Part shown: piece after piece, positions 1 to 13,721 of the stretch
How the letters are laid out: every line of letters begins with the position of its first letter
Numbering within the stretch: position 1 is the first letter of the stretch
Source of the DNA: Blastocladiella britannica
Taxonomy: Eukaryota; Blastocladiomycota; Blastocladiomycetes; Blastocladiales; Blastocladiaceae
DNA length: 48,541 bases
Reading direction: 5' to 3'
Assembly: GCA_025349905.2 (NCBI GenBank)
Contig: MU624578.1
Location: forward strand, 1 to 48,541
Position numbers and translations under genes: made by a program
Notes under the pieces: model-generated
The model's database searches: none
What the model was told of the DNA's origin: nothing
Seen by the model: the letters and a program-made list of their open reading frames with translations, nothing else

Positions 1-501
1 GCGCTGGCACCCGCGGCCGTGATCGACTACCTGCGCACCGGCGGCAACCTGGTTCTGGCCATGGCTGCGGGCGTCACCGACTCGTACAAGGACGTGGCGT
101 ACGAACTGGGCCTGGACGTGTCGCGACCGGCGTCTTCGTTTGCGCCAGGCAAGTCGGCGGTAGTCGTCACCGACGTCACTGCGCTGGTTCCCGCCGCCAC
201 CGCCCGTGCTGCCGCGGCGTCGTCGGACTCTGCGTCGGCGCTCGCGTACCCGCAGGGACTTGGGCTGACGGTTCACGCCGCCACCAACCCGGGGATCGAG
301 CCGGTGTCGATCGGTGGGTCGGCGGGGACGCCCGCGGAGGTGCTGGTGGCCGCTGTCCAGGCGACCAATGGCGCGCGTGCGCTGGTTCTGGGATCGGCGG
401 GCATGCTGGCGAACGCGCCGACGCCCAGTACACCCGGACAATACAAAACAAAAAGCAATAGTGCCGATCTGCCATTGATGGTTAGAGAGGGTAGGACGTG
501 A
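1..501 (+). pseudogene. WBP1: OST48/WBP1 oligosaccharyltransferase subunit, truncated fragment
   Basis: The reading frame is open from base 1 to the TGA at 499-501. The protein resembles the N-terminal lumenal part of OST48/Wbp1, the ER oligosaccharyltransferase subunit needed for N-glycosylation: a stretch of the VIDYLRTGGNLVLA type, a Gly/Asp-rich middle, and ARALVLGSAGML, which matches the family's conserved 'ALQARNNARVIFSGS'-type segment. The start lies off the window. Resemblance stops at about base 420. The frame then runs into A-rich, non-conserved codons, and no continuation (C-terminal lumenal domain, transmembrane anchor) was found in any forward frame up to the next gene at 996. 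It is either a gene broken at a rearrangement, a partial duplicate, or a gene whose next exon is misassembled. The identity of the fragment is fairly secure; calling it a pseudogene is inference. Confidence 0.6.
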
Positions 502-504
502 AGC

Positions 505-519
505 AAAAAAAAAAAAAAA
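505..519. repeat. A15 homopolymer just after the broken OST48 frame
   Basis: Fifteen consecutive A residues start four bases after the stop of the truncated OST48 reading frame. This could be a chance tract, an old poly-A junction, or a slippage site. Confidence 0.9.
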
Positions 520-995
520 TTGACTCCCGACAGCCAGGCACGCATGGGTGGCAGCCGTGAGGTGTCCAAGATCAGAAACCAAAACTCTTTTCCCAATTCT
601 GAAGAAGCCAAAACGAGTTACAGGAATATTCAGACGCAAAATAAAGTAATAAAACGCCATGGCGTACGAGGTCATGTACATTACGCCAGCCTGTTTGGCA
701 GGCACTTGCCGAGTTAAACGCAAAACCGACATGAAACAGCCCACGCCTCTCAAAATGTGCGCAAAAAGTGGTTATGCGCAAAAACTAGAGTGGCTGCAGC
801 CTGAATGACCTACGCCGGTCTGGCTGAAACGAAACGGGCTGGGGGTACTCGCATTTTGTTTGGATCGGAGCGCGTGCGTGGCCGAAAAATGGAAAGCCAA
901 AAGTTGCAAAATGTGCAAAGGTATAAAGAGGGCAGAGCGAAACCGTCGCATTTTGGTTGGATCTTGAGTAGAGACCGCAGCAAAACCAACCAATC
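520..995. promoter_or_regulatory. OPT upstream region with repeated CAAAATG-type motif
   Basis: No gene was recognised here. The sequence is AT-richer than the flanking genes and leads into the transporter start at 996. The core CAAAATG(T)GC occurs at 751-760 and 907-916 on the plus strand. Its reverse complement, CGCATTTTG, occurs at 850-858 and 947-955, and the two reverse copies are each followed by KTTGGATC, forming a near-perfect 17-18 bp direct repeat. A TATAAA lies at 922-927, about 70 bp before the start codon, and a CCAAT sits immediately before the ATG. A promoter role is inference. Confidence 0.5.
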
Positions 996-3292
996 ATGAC
1001 CGAAAAAGAAAACAAGGCTGCCCTCGGCGAGAACAAGGACGAGTCCTCCTTCGTCATTGACAACGAATTCGAGCAGATCGTGCAAGAGCTCGTGCCCCGT
1101 ACCGACGATCCGGCCACCCCGTCGTTCACCTTCCGCGTGATCCTCCTCGGCCTCATCTTCAACTGCGTCCTCTCGTTCATCAACACGCTCTTTTCGTTCC
1201 GTGGTAACCCCTTTGGGTGCGTCTATTCTTTTTTTTTTTCTAAAGTCCACAAACAACCAAACACTGACAAACTATATGTAGCATCACCCCATACATTGCC
1301 ATCATGCTCGCGTACCCGATGGGACAGTTCCTCGCCAAGGTCCTCCCCAACACCAGCTTCCTCGGCCTTGAGATGAACCCGGGCCCGTTCTCGGTCAAGG
1401 AGCACGCGCTCATTGGCATCTGGGCCTCGACCGGCGCGTCGGGCATCTACGGTATCGACAACTTGGTGGTCCAGGAGCTTTTCTACGGCTTTGACATTGG
1501 ATGGTTCTGGGGCCTCATTTTCCTGATTGGCACGTCGGTCCTCGGGTTCGGCATTGCCGGCGTCTGCCGCAAGTTCCTCATTCGCCCCGCGCACATGGTC
1601 TGGCCCGGTGTCCTGCCGCAGGTAGCCATGTACACGTCGTTCCACGCCGTCAAGACCGAGGCCACCCAGGACGACGGCAAGAAGCACATTTCGGGCCTCG
1701 CCATGTTCTTTATCGGATTCGTCGGCATGTTCATCTGGCAGTGGTTCCCCGGATTCATTGCTCAGCAGCTGGCGGTCATGCCGCTTCTGTGCTTTTTCTC
1801 GCCCAACTCGGCCACCACCCTCCAGCAGCTCGGGTCGCCCAAGTCCGGCGTCGGGCTCCTGTCGCTGTCGCTCGACTGGACCGTCAGTGGCGGCGGCAAC
1901 ATGTCATCCCCTTACTGGGCCGCGTGCAACGTGTTCATGTCGTACGTCATCTTCATGTGGATCCTCGTCCCGCTGTCGTGGAAGAACAACTGGTTCGGCA
2001 TCCCGGACAATGTCGCGTACACGCTCAACTCGAGCAACCTGTACTCGGCCACGACCGGTGGCCGCGTGAAAGCCGGCGCGCTCGTGGACTCGGTCACGCA
2101 CAAGCTCGACGAGGCCAAGTACAACGCCGTCAAGCCGCTGTACATGTCGCCCATGTTTGCCTTCTCGTACTGGGGCTCGATGGCCACGTTCTCGGCCGCG
2201 ATCGGCCAGTGCGTGTTCTGGTACGGCAAGGACATTTGGCAGCGGTTCCGCGGCCTGTCGCACGCCGACGAGACCGACGTTCACTGCCAGATCATGGACA
2301 AGAACTACGCCGAGGTGCCCGACACCTGGTACTACGGTTTCTTCCTCGTGACCCTGGTCCTCACCACCGTCACGTTCATGGTCACCGAGATGAAGATGCC
2401 CTTCTACTACACGCTGCTGGCCACGTTCGTGTCGGTCATGTCGACCATCCCCATTGCCGTCATCTTGGCCACGTCCGGTGTCGGGCTGTACATGAACGTC
2501 ATTTCCGAGTTTATCGTTGGTCTGCTGTCGCCCGGCGACCCCGTGCAGATGATGGCGTTCAAGACGCTCGGTGTCACCGTGTCGCTCCAGTGCCTGACCC
2601 TCCTCTCGGACTTGAAGCTCGGCCATTACCTCAAGATCAACCCGCGCCACATGTACACGACGCAGATCTTTGCGCAGCTGGTGGCGGCGGCCATGGCGCT
2701 GCTGACGTCGCGCATGTGGTTCTCGTCCGAGCTGCACCGCGAGTGGGTCCAGCAGATGGTCAAGACTGGTCCGGGGGCCGCCTGGAACGGGTACAACTAC
2801 AACATCTTCTTCAACGCGTCGCTGATCTGGGGTGCGGTCGGTCCCAAGCGGTTCTTTTTCGACTCGGTGTACTCGCCCATCATCATTTCGGGCCTGATCG
2901 TTGGGTTCCTGACCCCGGCGCTGCTCAAGGGCTGCCAGTTGGTCTTTGGCGAGTCGGTGATCCCGTGGCGTCTCATCAACCCTGCACTACTGTACACGTC
3001 GGGCACCCCCACGGGCAACCAGTCGTACATGTTCACGGGTTTCGTGGTGGCCACCATCTTCCAGTTCTTTGTGTACCGCTTCGCTACGGGATGGTGGAAG
3101 CGCTACAACTACGTGCTCGCGTGCGCGTTCGACGTCGGAGCCGCCGTCACTACTCTGATTGCGACCCTGGCACTTGTTGACAATGGCATTTCGTTCCCGG
3201 ACTGGCTGCTCAACACCACCGCCGAGGAGCCCGATACCACCATTTACGGATCGGCTGGCGACTACTGCAACTGGGGCGATGCTTCGATCTAA
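996..3292 (+). CDS. OPT-family oligopeptide transporter
   Basis: Two exons, 996-1216 and 1282-3292, with a 65-nt intron (GTGCGT donor, TAG acceptor) that joins in phase to give 743 residues, normal for the OPT family. OPT proteins import small peptides or metal-peptide conjugates across the plasma membrane, driven by protons. Visible signatures are an acidic cytosolic N-terminus, the NPGP(F)-x-KEH motif near residues 98-105 that is typical of fungal ISP4/OPT transporters, and around 14-16 strongly hydrophobic segments through the rest of the protein. The start is the first ATG, which follows a CCAAT and a TATA-like element. Family assignment is secure; the substrate cannot be told from sequence. 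Confidence 0.93.
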
Positions 3293-3494
3293 AGGTTTTT
3301 TTGTTTTTGTTTTGCATGAAGTGAATTGAAAATTTTGTTATATTGATATCGTACTGGCCAGGTATGGGACAGCTACATGCACAACCACGACAAGGCTGTC
3401 AACCGATATGGTGAGAATGGATGCGATCAGTGAGGACTGCTTCGCCTGGATACGCTCCCGGGCGTCATTTGCGAGCTAGTGCACCACCCGGACT

Positions 3495-4015
3495 ATGGAC
3501 TCGACACTGGCGGCTTCGTTCAACTACTATATGGCGCATTCAAAGTGTCGCCGCCCCATGGCTCTGCATTTGCTCAGCCTGCCTGGGCTGACTGGTCGTG
3601 GGTGGATCGTGGGTGCGATTGCCGACAACGGCAATGCCGAGGGCTACGCGCTGGAAATGAACGCCGTCATATCGAATTTCGGCGCACTGAAGGACGATCG
3701 CCTCGGGAAAATGCGGGATGATATGATGTACTCCAAGAAGAAGAAGGTGCCTACAATCCTGGCTATCCCTGCTCGTTCTTCCACGTTATTAACGTATATT
3801 TTGTAATAGAAATCGCGGACCCATACGAGCGCTTGATCGTCCCTCTGGGTGGTATCCCCTGGGTCATGGCCGTGATGCGCCATGACGACTCGGTGCTCTT
3901 CAACTTTGGCACACACCTCATGTTCCAGTTGATGGAGAAACACGTTCCAAGTTATCCAATCAATAAAACCCATTTCTTTGACTTATATAATCAATTGCTG
4001 ATCAGATCCGACTGA
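3495..4015 (+). other. uncertain small gene or gene remnant
   Basis: Between the transporter and the next gene lie two plus-strand open stretches, 3495-3806 and about 3812-4015, with protein-like composition. The first holds GWIVGAIADNGNAEGYALEM followed by a basic KKKK run. The second holds PYERLIVPLGGIPWVMAV and a mixed helical tail. A possible intron starts at 3747 (GTGCCT); joining to AG at 3829 keeps phase, but that acceptor is poor, while the better-looking AG at 3809 is out of phase with the donor. Further protein-like sequence lies upstream (about 3364-3475) but is broken by stops. I do not recognise the family. It may be a small spliced gene with misjudged exons or a decaying gene. 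3293-3494 otherwise holds only AT-rich 3' flank. Confidence 0.3.
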
Positions 4016-4040
4016 CTTGAGTTAAAAAAAAAAAACACAT

Positions 4041-5974
4041 CTATTGAAGCATCCACAACTTAGCAGCGCGCTGCCGCACCTCCCACTCCGCCCGCATCTC
4101 CTTCTGCTCTTCTCCGCACAATTCGACTTTGAACCCAAGCGCAATCCCATCGACCGCGAGCCAGTCCAGAAACATATGAACGGCAATATCGGTAGACTTC
4201 AGGAGTCGGTCCAGGACCTTGGGTGGGAACTCGACGCGGCCAAACTCCCGCAACGCCCATTCAGAGGCTCGGATTCTCTTGGCGTGGTCCCAGTTGTCGC
4301 TGTCCTGGCACATTTGTTCCATCACTTGTGACGGAGAAATCGTGGCCCTCTTTTCGCGTGCGTGATGAACCCACCACCGCGCCTGCTCGAACTGTGCGGC
4401 GGCAAGTGCGCCACCAATGACCTTGTTCACGTCCTTCCATTTGAAATGACCGAAGAGACCAAGCTGCTTACGCCACCATTGCAAGATCGCCATGGGCTCA
4501 TGCGGGTTACTGGTGACGCAGGAGCATGCGAACGACGCGATCGGGAACTCATCGAAGTACGTTCGCGGGCGGGCCAAAATCGAACGAAGTGTTTTAATGT
4601 CCACTTCTTTCCATGCGTGTTCAAAACACACAACCACATTCACGGCAATCTCCTTGCCATGCGCGTCGTTGTACTTGGATATCCATGCCAGCACTTGCGC
4701 ATTGGCAGTTCCAACCGGTCCTTGAAAGTCGATCGCGATACTCGTGCCAGGGTAACGCAGGGGCAAGTCGCAAATCTCCTGCAAGTCGTCGCACGTATCC
4801 CCGGGCGTAAATTCCCATTCAAAGACCGGCACCACCCCATGAGTGGTACGTGCAAGCTCGATCCACCAGGTCGGGACCGTGTGCAATGTCGCATGCGATA
4901 CGGTGATGCGATCCGGTGCAACAAACACCAGCCCATTCTCTTGCTGCGACGCATTCCATACCCAGTCCAGCGTATCGACTCGGCCCACGGCACTCGCATG
5001 TCCCAGCACCGCATCCACCATCGGAAACGCAAACTCCTGCTTTAAGTGCCGGTCCAGCCACCAGTCAAGCACGCGCGCGTCAAACATCCTCGCGTTCGAC
5101 AAGATCGACTGATCGCACTCGTCGGGCGCCATGTTATGTGACTTGAAGTGCCCCTTATCCACCAGCTCGCCCCACACCGCAAGTGTTTCGTGTAACCCGC
5201 GCTCGCCCAGTAACGTCAGCTCGTTTTCCAGCAGCTCGCATGCTTCTACGGCCGAGGAGCGCGAGCTGTTGGATGGAGCGCACCTGCCAATGAGCGAGAG
5301 TCCGTCAACGGTCGCGCGGCGGTGCCACCACCGGCACTGGTCCAAGTGGTCCGGGTGCGGCGCCCCTGGGTCCCCGGTGACAGACTCGTACATGCGCGCG
5401 GTGAACGCCAGTGACACTGCCTCGTAGAACATGAACGGCATCGCGTGGTGCCCTACGTGCTTGTGCCACCACCAGTCCAGGACGTCGACTGTCAGCGCGT
5501 TGTCCACTGCATCCGTCGTGTACGGGAACTCCTTGGCGCCGCTGTCACCGCTGCAGTGGTGCTGCCATACGCGATCCAAGGCCGCCACTCCGCACCCCGA
5601 GGCGGCGTCCACGACTCGAGCCGACAGAGCGTACGGAATGTGCCCTCGCTCGGCCTCGGTACAGATCCAGTCCAAAATATCATCGCCACAGCCATTCTTA
5701 AGTGCGGCACTGACCATGGCGTCCAAGTCCCAGTCGAGTTCAGCGAGCGTAAAGTATCGCAGCCACGCGTGCAAGACGGCGAGCGGCGGGCAAGTGTGGC
5801 GGTGACGGCAAATGCCCGGCACTGGCGCAGCAGCTTGCGCACGAACCGAGGGGACGGTGGTGGGGCGACCATCAGGTACGCGTGCCATTGGTCAATGTAA
5901 TCGTGCTGTGAGGTTTGGCTGCCGATCGCGTGGCATAGGATCCGGTCGAGGACGAGGTTGGGGAGCTCTACCAT
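4041..5974 (-). CDS. WWW-repeat (ankyrin-like) protein, one-base frameshift
   Basis: Reading on the minus strand, an ATG at 5974 opens a frame beginning MVELPNLVLDRILCHA, an F-box-like leader. The frame continues to about 5790, where coding sense moves to a second frame that runs to the TAG at 4041. No GT-AG intron fits the join. One missing base in the GC-rich run at about 5783-5791 explains it, and the length (1,934 nt) becomes a multiple of three with one base added. The protein (about 644 residues) is built of imperfect 35-45 residue helical repeats ending in VLDWWW, VLDWWL, LQWWRK or ARWWVH, which is how the related proteins at 44184-48541 are built. Function is unknown; such repeats usually bind proteins. 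The frameshift may be a sequence error or a real lesion. Confidence 0.7.
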
Positions 5975-6065
5975 TTTACTTTTCTATTAAATTGCAAAGA
6001 GGAATGCAGGCCGCCCGTCGTCCAACGCCGTATAAAACGATCCAAAATATGTAATTGAAATCAAA

Positions 6066-9041
<2,976 letters not shown>

Positions 9042-11428
9042 ATGGCACCACCGCCACCACCGCCGGCGCCGCGCATTCCGTGGCTCCCACTGGCCGCTGC
9101 CCTGTCGTCCGTGTCGTTTACCCTGTCGACAACCGTCATGTCCGCGTCCGTGTCGCGGCTGCTGACCCTGATCCCGCCGGTGCTCCGTCCCCTGCGCCTT
9201 CTGTCGACTGTATCGACTGTATCAATGACACCAAAGGCACCATTAATGTTTGGAGGACTGCCATGGGTCCGACGCCTTTTGCCACTGGCACCGGTGCCCA
9301 TGCCCCTCGCCCGGCGCAGCTTCCATACCACTGCTACATCAACTGCACGAACGACGATGCGTTCCGCGGTCCGCCCTCCGCCACCACCCCACCCAGTCGC
9401 CCCGCGCCGCCCGCTGATCCCGCCCCTGCACTCTCGGCTCATGTCCACCACGGTCCCGCCGAGCCCACCGTCCTTACGCTCGTTTATGCGCGTCCTGCGG
9501 TGGCGGCTACGCTACTTGGTGCGTCGCAACACCCACCGTCCCTGGACATTGGACGAGTTGCTGGCGGCCGCCTCGTGGCTGTTTGTCGGCAACGCGCTGT
9601 TTATTTTGGCGGGGACCACCACGGCGGTCTCGCTGGCCTTACTGGTGGCCAGCTCGGTCAACATGGACGCGGCGGTGGCTTACGCGGTCGGATGGTACCT
9701 GACGCGGGCCACGGGCGCGACAGTGATTGTGGGTGACGCGATTGTGCCCAACTGGCGGCAGGGCCGGATTGAGCTCAGGAACGTGTCGGTGCGGCGCATG
9801 TACGCGCTCGACGAGTCGATGCTGGATAACCACGACTACTATGGCCGCGAGGACGATGTTGATGAGGAGGAGGACGATATGTCTCCGTACCGTGGGGCCC
9901 GCAGCGCCTCTGGATCATTGTCCCTTGTCACCACTCAACCATCGCCTCTACAACGGCCCCTGACCCGCGACGAAAACAACTTCACCAAGTTCGACATCAA
10001 GCTGGCGTCCGTGTCGGTGACGCTGGACCTGGTCCGGTGGCTCGACGGCAACGGCATTGTCAAGTCCATGATTGTGCGCGGCGTACGTGGAATCATTGAC
10101 CGCCGCGACGTGTTCTGGGACGACGCCGCGCTGGATGCCCCGCCCCCCGTCATCCGCGGCCACCGTGCCGGCGACTTTGAAATGGACGACGTGACGATCG
10201 ACGACCTGTGCTTGACGGTGTACAACCCGAACTTCCGGCCGTACTCGGTCAGCGTGTTCCAGGCCGAGCTGCCCAAGCTAAGGAAACAGTGGCTGTTTTA
10301 CGATATCTTGGGCGCCGTCGGGCTCACGGGCATGTTTGACAATTGCTTGTTTTCGGTGCACGCGCCGCAGATCGGGAGCGATGTCGAGAGCGATCCGCGC
10401 GGGCTGACGCGGCGGGTGGTATGTTGTCATTTCACTTTGTAGCATTACGAAATGAAGCTGACATTATATGCAAAATGTACCAGTCCCGACTCAAGATTGA
10501 CGGCGTGCCCATCGACCACTTAAACTACGGCACCCGCGGCCCGTTCGGGTGGATCACGCACGGCACCGTGGACGTGACGGCCCTGATTCGGATTCCGCGC
10601 GCGCGCCGCCCGCAGGACGTGGACGAGCTGCTGGCCACGCTGATGACCGAGCTGCGGGCATCGGCGCTCGACCGGCTGTCGGAAGCCACCGACGGCGCGA
10701 TCGACGGCGACGGGCACGTCGATTTGGCCCGACTGCCGGCCAAAGTCCAGCAGGTGCTCAAGGATGTGCCCGTGCCGGTGTTGAGGGGGATGCTGGCGCG
10801 TGCGCGCGACCATCAGGCGTGTGTGACCGCAGATGCTCCTGCTACTGTTCCGGCTCCAGCAGCAGCGGTTACAACACCACCATTGGACCCATCATTGGCA
10901 GCAGCACCGACTCTGGCCGACCTCGCCCGGTCCGCGACCGAACCGGTACTGGAAATGGACTTGGACTTGCGCTTCAACAACTTCCGCGCCGCCGCCCCGT
11001 TACTTCCTGACGACGAGTCGCTGACGTACATGCAGCACGCGGCCATGGCCCGCCCGCTGGTGGCCTACTTGAACGCGCAACGCCGTACTGCGGTGCTTCT
11101 GCGAGCGGGGGTGGCGATCCCCGTCTCCCAGTTTGACGGGTGCTGGACAATGTACCAGGCGGGCGTGCCCGACGCGATTGCGGCCGCGGTCGGGCGCGCC
11201 ATGTGGGCGGCGTTTGTCGATGACGCTGACCGGGCTCGTCGGCTCAGGTCCAAAGTCGGGCTGTGGGGGGTTAGGACGGCCGCGGAACAGGTCGCGTCGG
11301 TGTGGCAGTACGTGGCCGGGCGGAGAGGGTGGACGGACTGGGTGCAGGATACGCTGAGAGCTAAAGTCGCGGCGACGGTGCAGAGCCCGGTGTGGAATGG
11401 GGGCGAGGAGGTGGTGCTGGCGATATGA
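9042..11428 (+). CDS. MDM31: Mdm31/Mdm32-family mitochondrial inner-membrane protein
   Basis: Exons 9042-10418 and 10484-11428, with a 65-nt intron (GTATGT, branch-like CTGAC, CAG), give 773 residues. Mdm31/32 are inner-membrane proteins needed for mitochondrial shape, distribution and phospholipid homeostasis. The N-terminal 150 residues are rich in Pro, Ser, Arg and Ala without acidic residues, as in a long presequence. A hydrophobic segment follows near residues 178-210. Family landmarks are the FTKFDIKLASVSVTLDLVRW block, KQWLFYDILGAVGLTGMFDN, and, directly after the intron, SRLKIDGVPIDHLNYG and GPFGWITHG. The intron boundary was chosen because only the AG at 10482-10483 keeps phase and restores this conserved motif. 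A low-complexity acidic/Ser insert near residues 265-310 and a Pro/Ala linker near 595-630 make it longer than yeast Mdm31. Confidence 0.88.
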
Positions 11429-11476
11429 TTTCTTTCTCTTTGCCTTTTGCCAACCGAATTAAACATCGTGATATAC

Positions 11477-13686
11477 ATGTCGATTGTCCGCCGGCCAAAC
11501 CCGAACGCGGCGACGGCGACGGCCACGGCAGCGACCGCGTCGCCGTCCCCGGCGCCGTCGCCCGCCCAAGGCACGCCGCCCTGGATGCCAGCCCCAACCC
11601 CACCGCACCGACCCACGATCACGTCCACCACTGCCACTGGTGATAGCGGTGGCGGCGGCGGCAACAGCGTCCATGGAAATGGCACTACTGTCAATTCCAG
11701 CACCGTCGTGACCGCCGAGTACCTCGTCCGCCTTCACGCGGCGCTCGACGCGCGCCTGGCCCCACTGAAAACCACGGTGTTTGCGCAGGCGTACCTGTAC
11801 GACGCGACGCAGTCCCCGCCGTGCGCGCGGTGGCCTTCCACCGAGTACTACGCGCACAACTGGGACGCGGCCGACCGGCACTTGGTCGGGGTGCCGCGCA
11901 CCGACGGGTGGACGTTTACCCCGCCGCCGATCGGGTGGGACCGCGAGTTGGGGCTGGTGTATGTGGCCAAGAATCTTATTGGTAATGGTAAAAGTGGGTG
12001 GTGGGAGGACGGGTCGAATTACCGCGGGGAGGACATGTCGGCCGTGGGCAAGTACTCTGGCGGGCTGCTGCGTGCGTTATTATACCTTTGCCATGGCCGA
12101 TCCATGTAACTGACTCGAAAAAGGATGTGTGCATATGGATATGGACCTGTGTAGGCCTGGACGAGCGGTTCGAGCGCCGGTTTGGGGACGCTGACCCGCC
12201 GACGGGGCCCAATGTGGACCCGACGTACTGGGCGCCGCCCGGGACTGCAGGAGCAGCGATGGCTCGGAATCCATCCTCGGCAGCGGCAGCACCTGTAGCA
12301 GCAGCAGCACCTCCATTACCGCCACCGGTGCTCCTCTCTCCACCCCGCATCTCACGCGCGCGCGCCCTGGCCCTGTGCGAGTCTCTGGCCCGGTTCCGGC
12401 TTCCCGACCTTGCCCCACCGGTCCCACCGCTCGCACCACCGCAGACCGCTGCCGTGACCACGGATCCGTCATCGCGGCCGATCCGCGCACGCGACCTCGT
12501 GGTATCTGCAGCACCGGTTGGGTGGACGGCGCCGTGTGCCGTGTCGCTGCGGCTGCCCGAGGGGTTTGATTGGATGCGGGACGTGGTGGTTGGTACCAGT
12601 AGCAGTGCGGTGACGGAGGAGACGACGGTCTCGGTCAAGTCGGCTGCGTCGGGGGTGGCGACGGACCGGCCGGTGTCGGTCCGCAACCGCCACCGCGAGG
12701 GTGGTGCCGACGCCACCGATGGCGCTCGACCTTCGTCTCGAACTGCCAACGCCGCCGACCGGTGGTCACGGTCGCGGTCGCGGTCCCGGTCGCGCGACTG
12801 GCAACAATCTTCAAAGCGGACTGCTGCTGTCGGAGGGTCGTCTCGCGACCAGCGCGATCGCGGCGGCGCCCCCGGAACCACCTCTGCATCCTCGCGGGCA
12901 GCAGCCCCTCGCCGCGGCCGATCGCGGTCTCTCTCTCGGTCGCGGTCACGATCCCGATCCCCACATCGGTCGTCGTGGCGCCACTCCAGCGACCGAACCC
13001 GCCGCCAGCACTACTCCTCATCGCGGCAACCGCCGCAGCAACCGCAAGGACAAAGCCGGCGCCGGCGCCGCCGTAGTCGCACCAGTAGTAGCAGCAGCTC
13101 GGGCACCGAAAGCAGCAGCGATGGCGGCAACCGGCGGTCCGTCAGCCGGTCCCGCAGCCGGTCGTGGTCGCGCGGACGGAGCAGGAGCAGTGCCACTACC
13201 GCCGCCACAGCCGCGGCAGATGACCGGGTGCGGGACCGCGGCGGCGGCGGCGCGGGGTTGCCGCCGATGCCGGGGGGCGCGCGGCCGACGCGGGGTGCCG
13301 TGGACCCCAGTATTGGCAGCAGTGCTGTCGGTGGTGGCGACCCAGTGCGCCGCCCGTACCCGGGTTCGGTCTCGGGTGCTACCGGCCATGGAAGGTCTCC
13401 CGCGGCGCTGCCGATGTACCCTCTCTCATCACCGCCGCCACCTCCACCACCAGTAGTAGCGGCGTACGCGGGCGTTGGGCCATCCGCTAATGTAGCCGCA
13501 TGGGCGGTCGGCGTGGACGCGGCGGTAGTGGGGCCGTTGGGGGGTGTTGATCGATCGCTTCACTTGGCAGCAGCCGCAGCAGCAGCGGCGATGGGAAGTG
13601 GTGGCGGAGGTGGGTCGCGGCGGCGGTACCGCGCTCCCGACGACCCGCCATCGTCGCCCGAGTCCGGACAAGTCACCCCTTCTTAA
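11477..13686 (+). CDS. RS-domain protein of unknown family
   Basis: Exons 11477-12071 and 12155-13686 joined by an 83-nt intron (GTGCGT...GTGTAG) in phase 1 give 708 residues. Residues 1-75 are Ala/Pro/Thr-rich. Residues about 80-200 form a compact region rich in Trp/Tyr/Asp (for example STEYYAHNWDAADRHLVGVP and WWEDGSNYRGEDM) that I do not recognise. After a Pro/Ala linker, residues about 410-570 are dense in RS/SR dipeptides, and the C-terminus is Gly/Pro/Ala-rich. RS domains are typical of pre-mRNA splicing factors and related nuclear proteins and are phosphorylated by SRPK/CLK kinases. No RRM or PWI motif is visible, so the link to splicing is inference. It starts 48 bp after MDM31 ends and stops 35 bp before the end of the converging HDAC gene. 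The start is the first ATG in the open frame. Confidence 0.65.
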
Positions 13687-13721
13687 CCAAAACCAAAAGA
13701 GCCTTTTGCATCCCCTCTATT

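Noticed and set aside
520..995. Search for the missing OST48 exons upstream of OPT
   Set aside because: No forward frame shows OST48-like sequence.
1904..2737. 277-codon minus frame opposite the OPT transporter
   Set aside because: His/Arg/Gly/Val-rich antisense frame over conserved membrane helices.
12701..13456. 251-codon alternative plus frame in the RS gene
   Set aside because: It overlaps the RS tract in another frame and has only Ala/Pro/Arg low complexity; the RS frame is longer and continues from exon 1.
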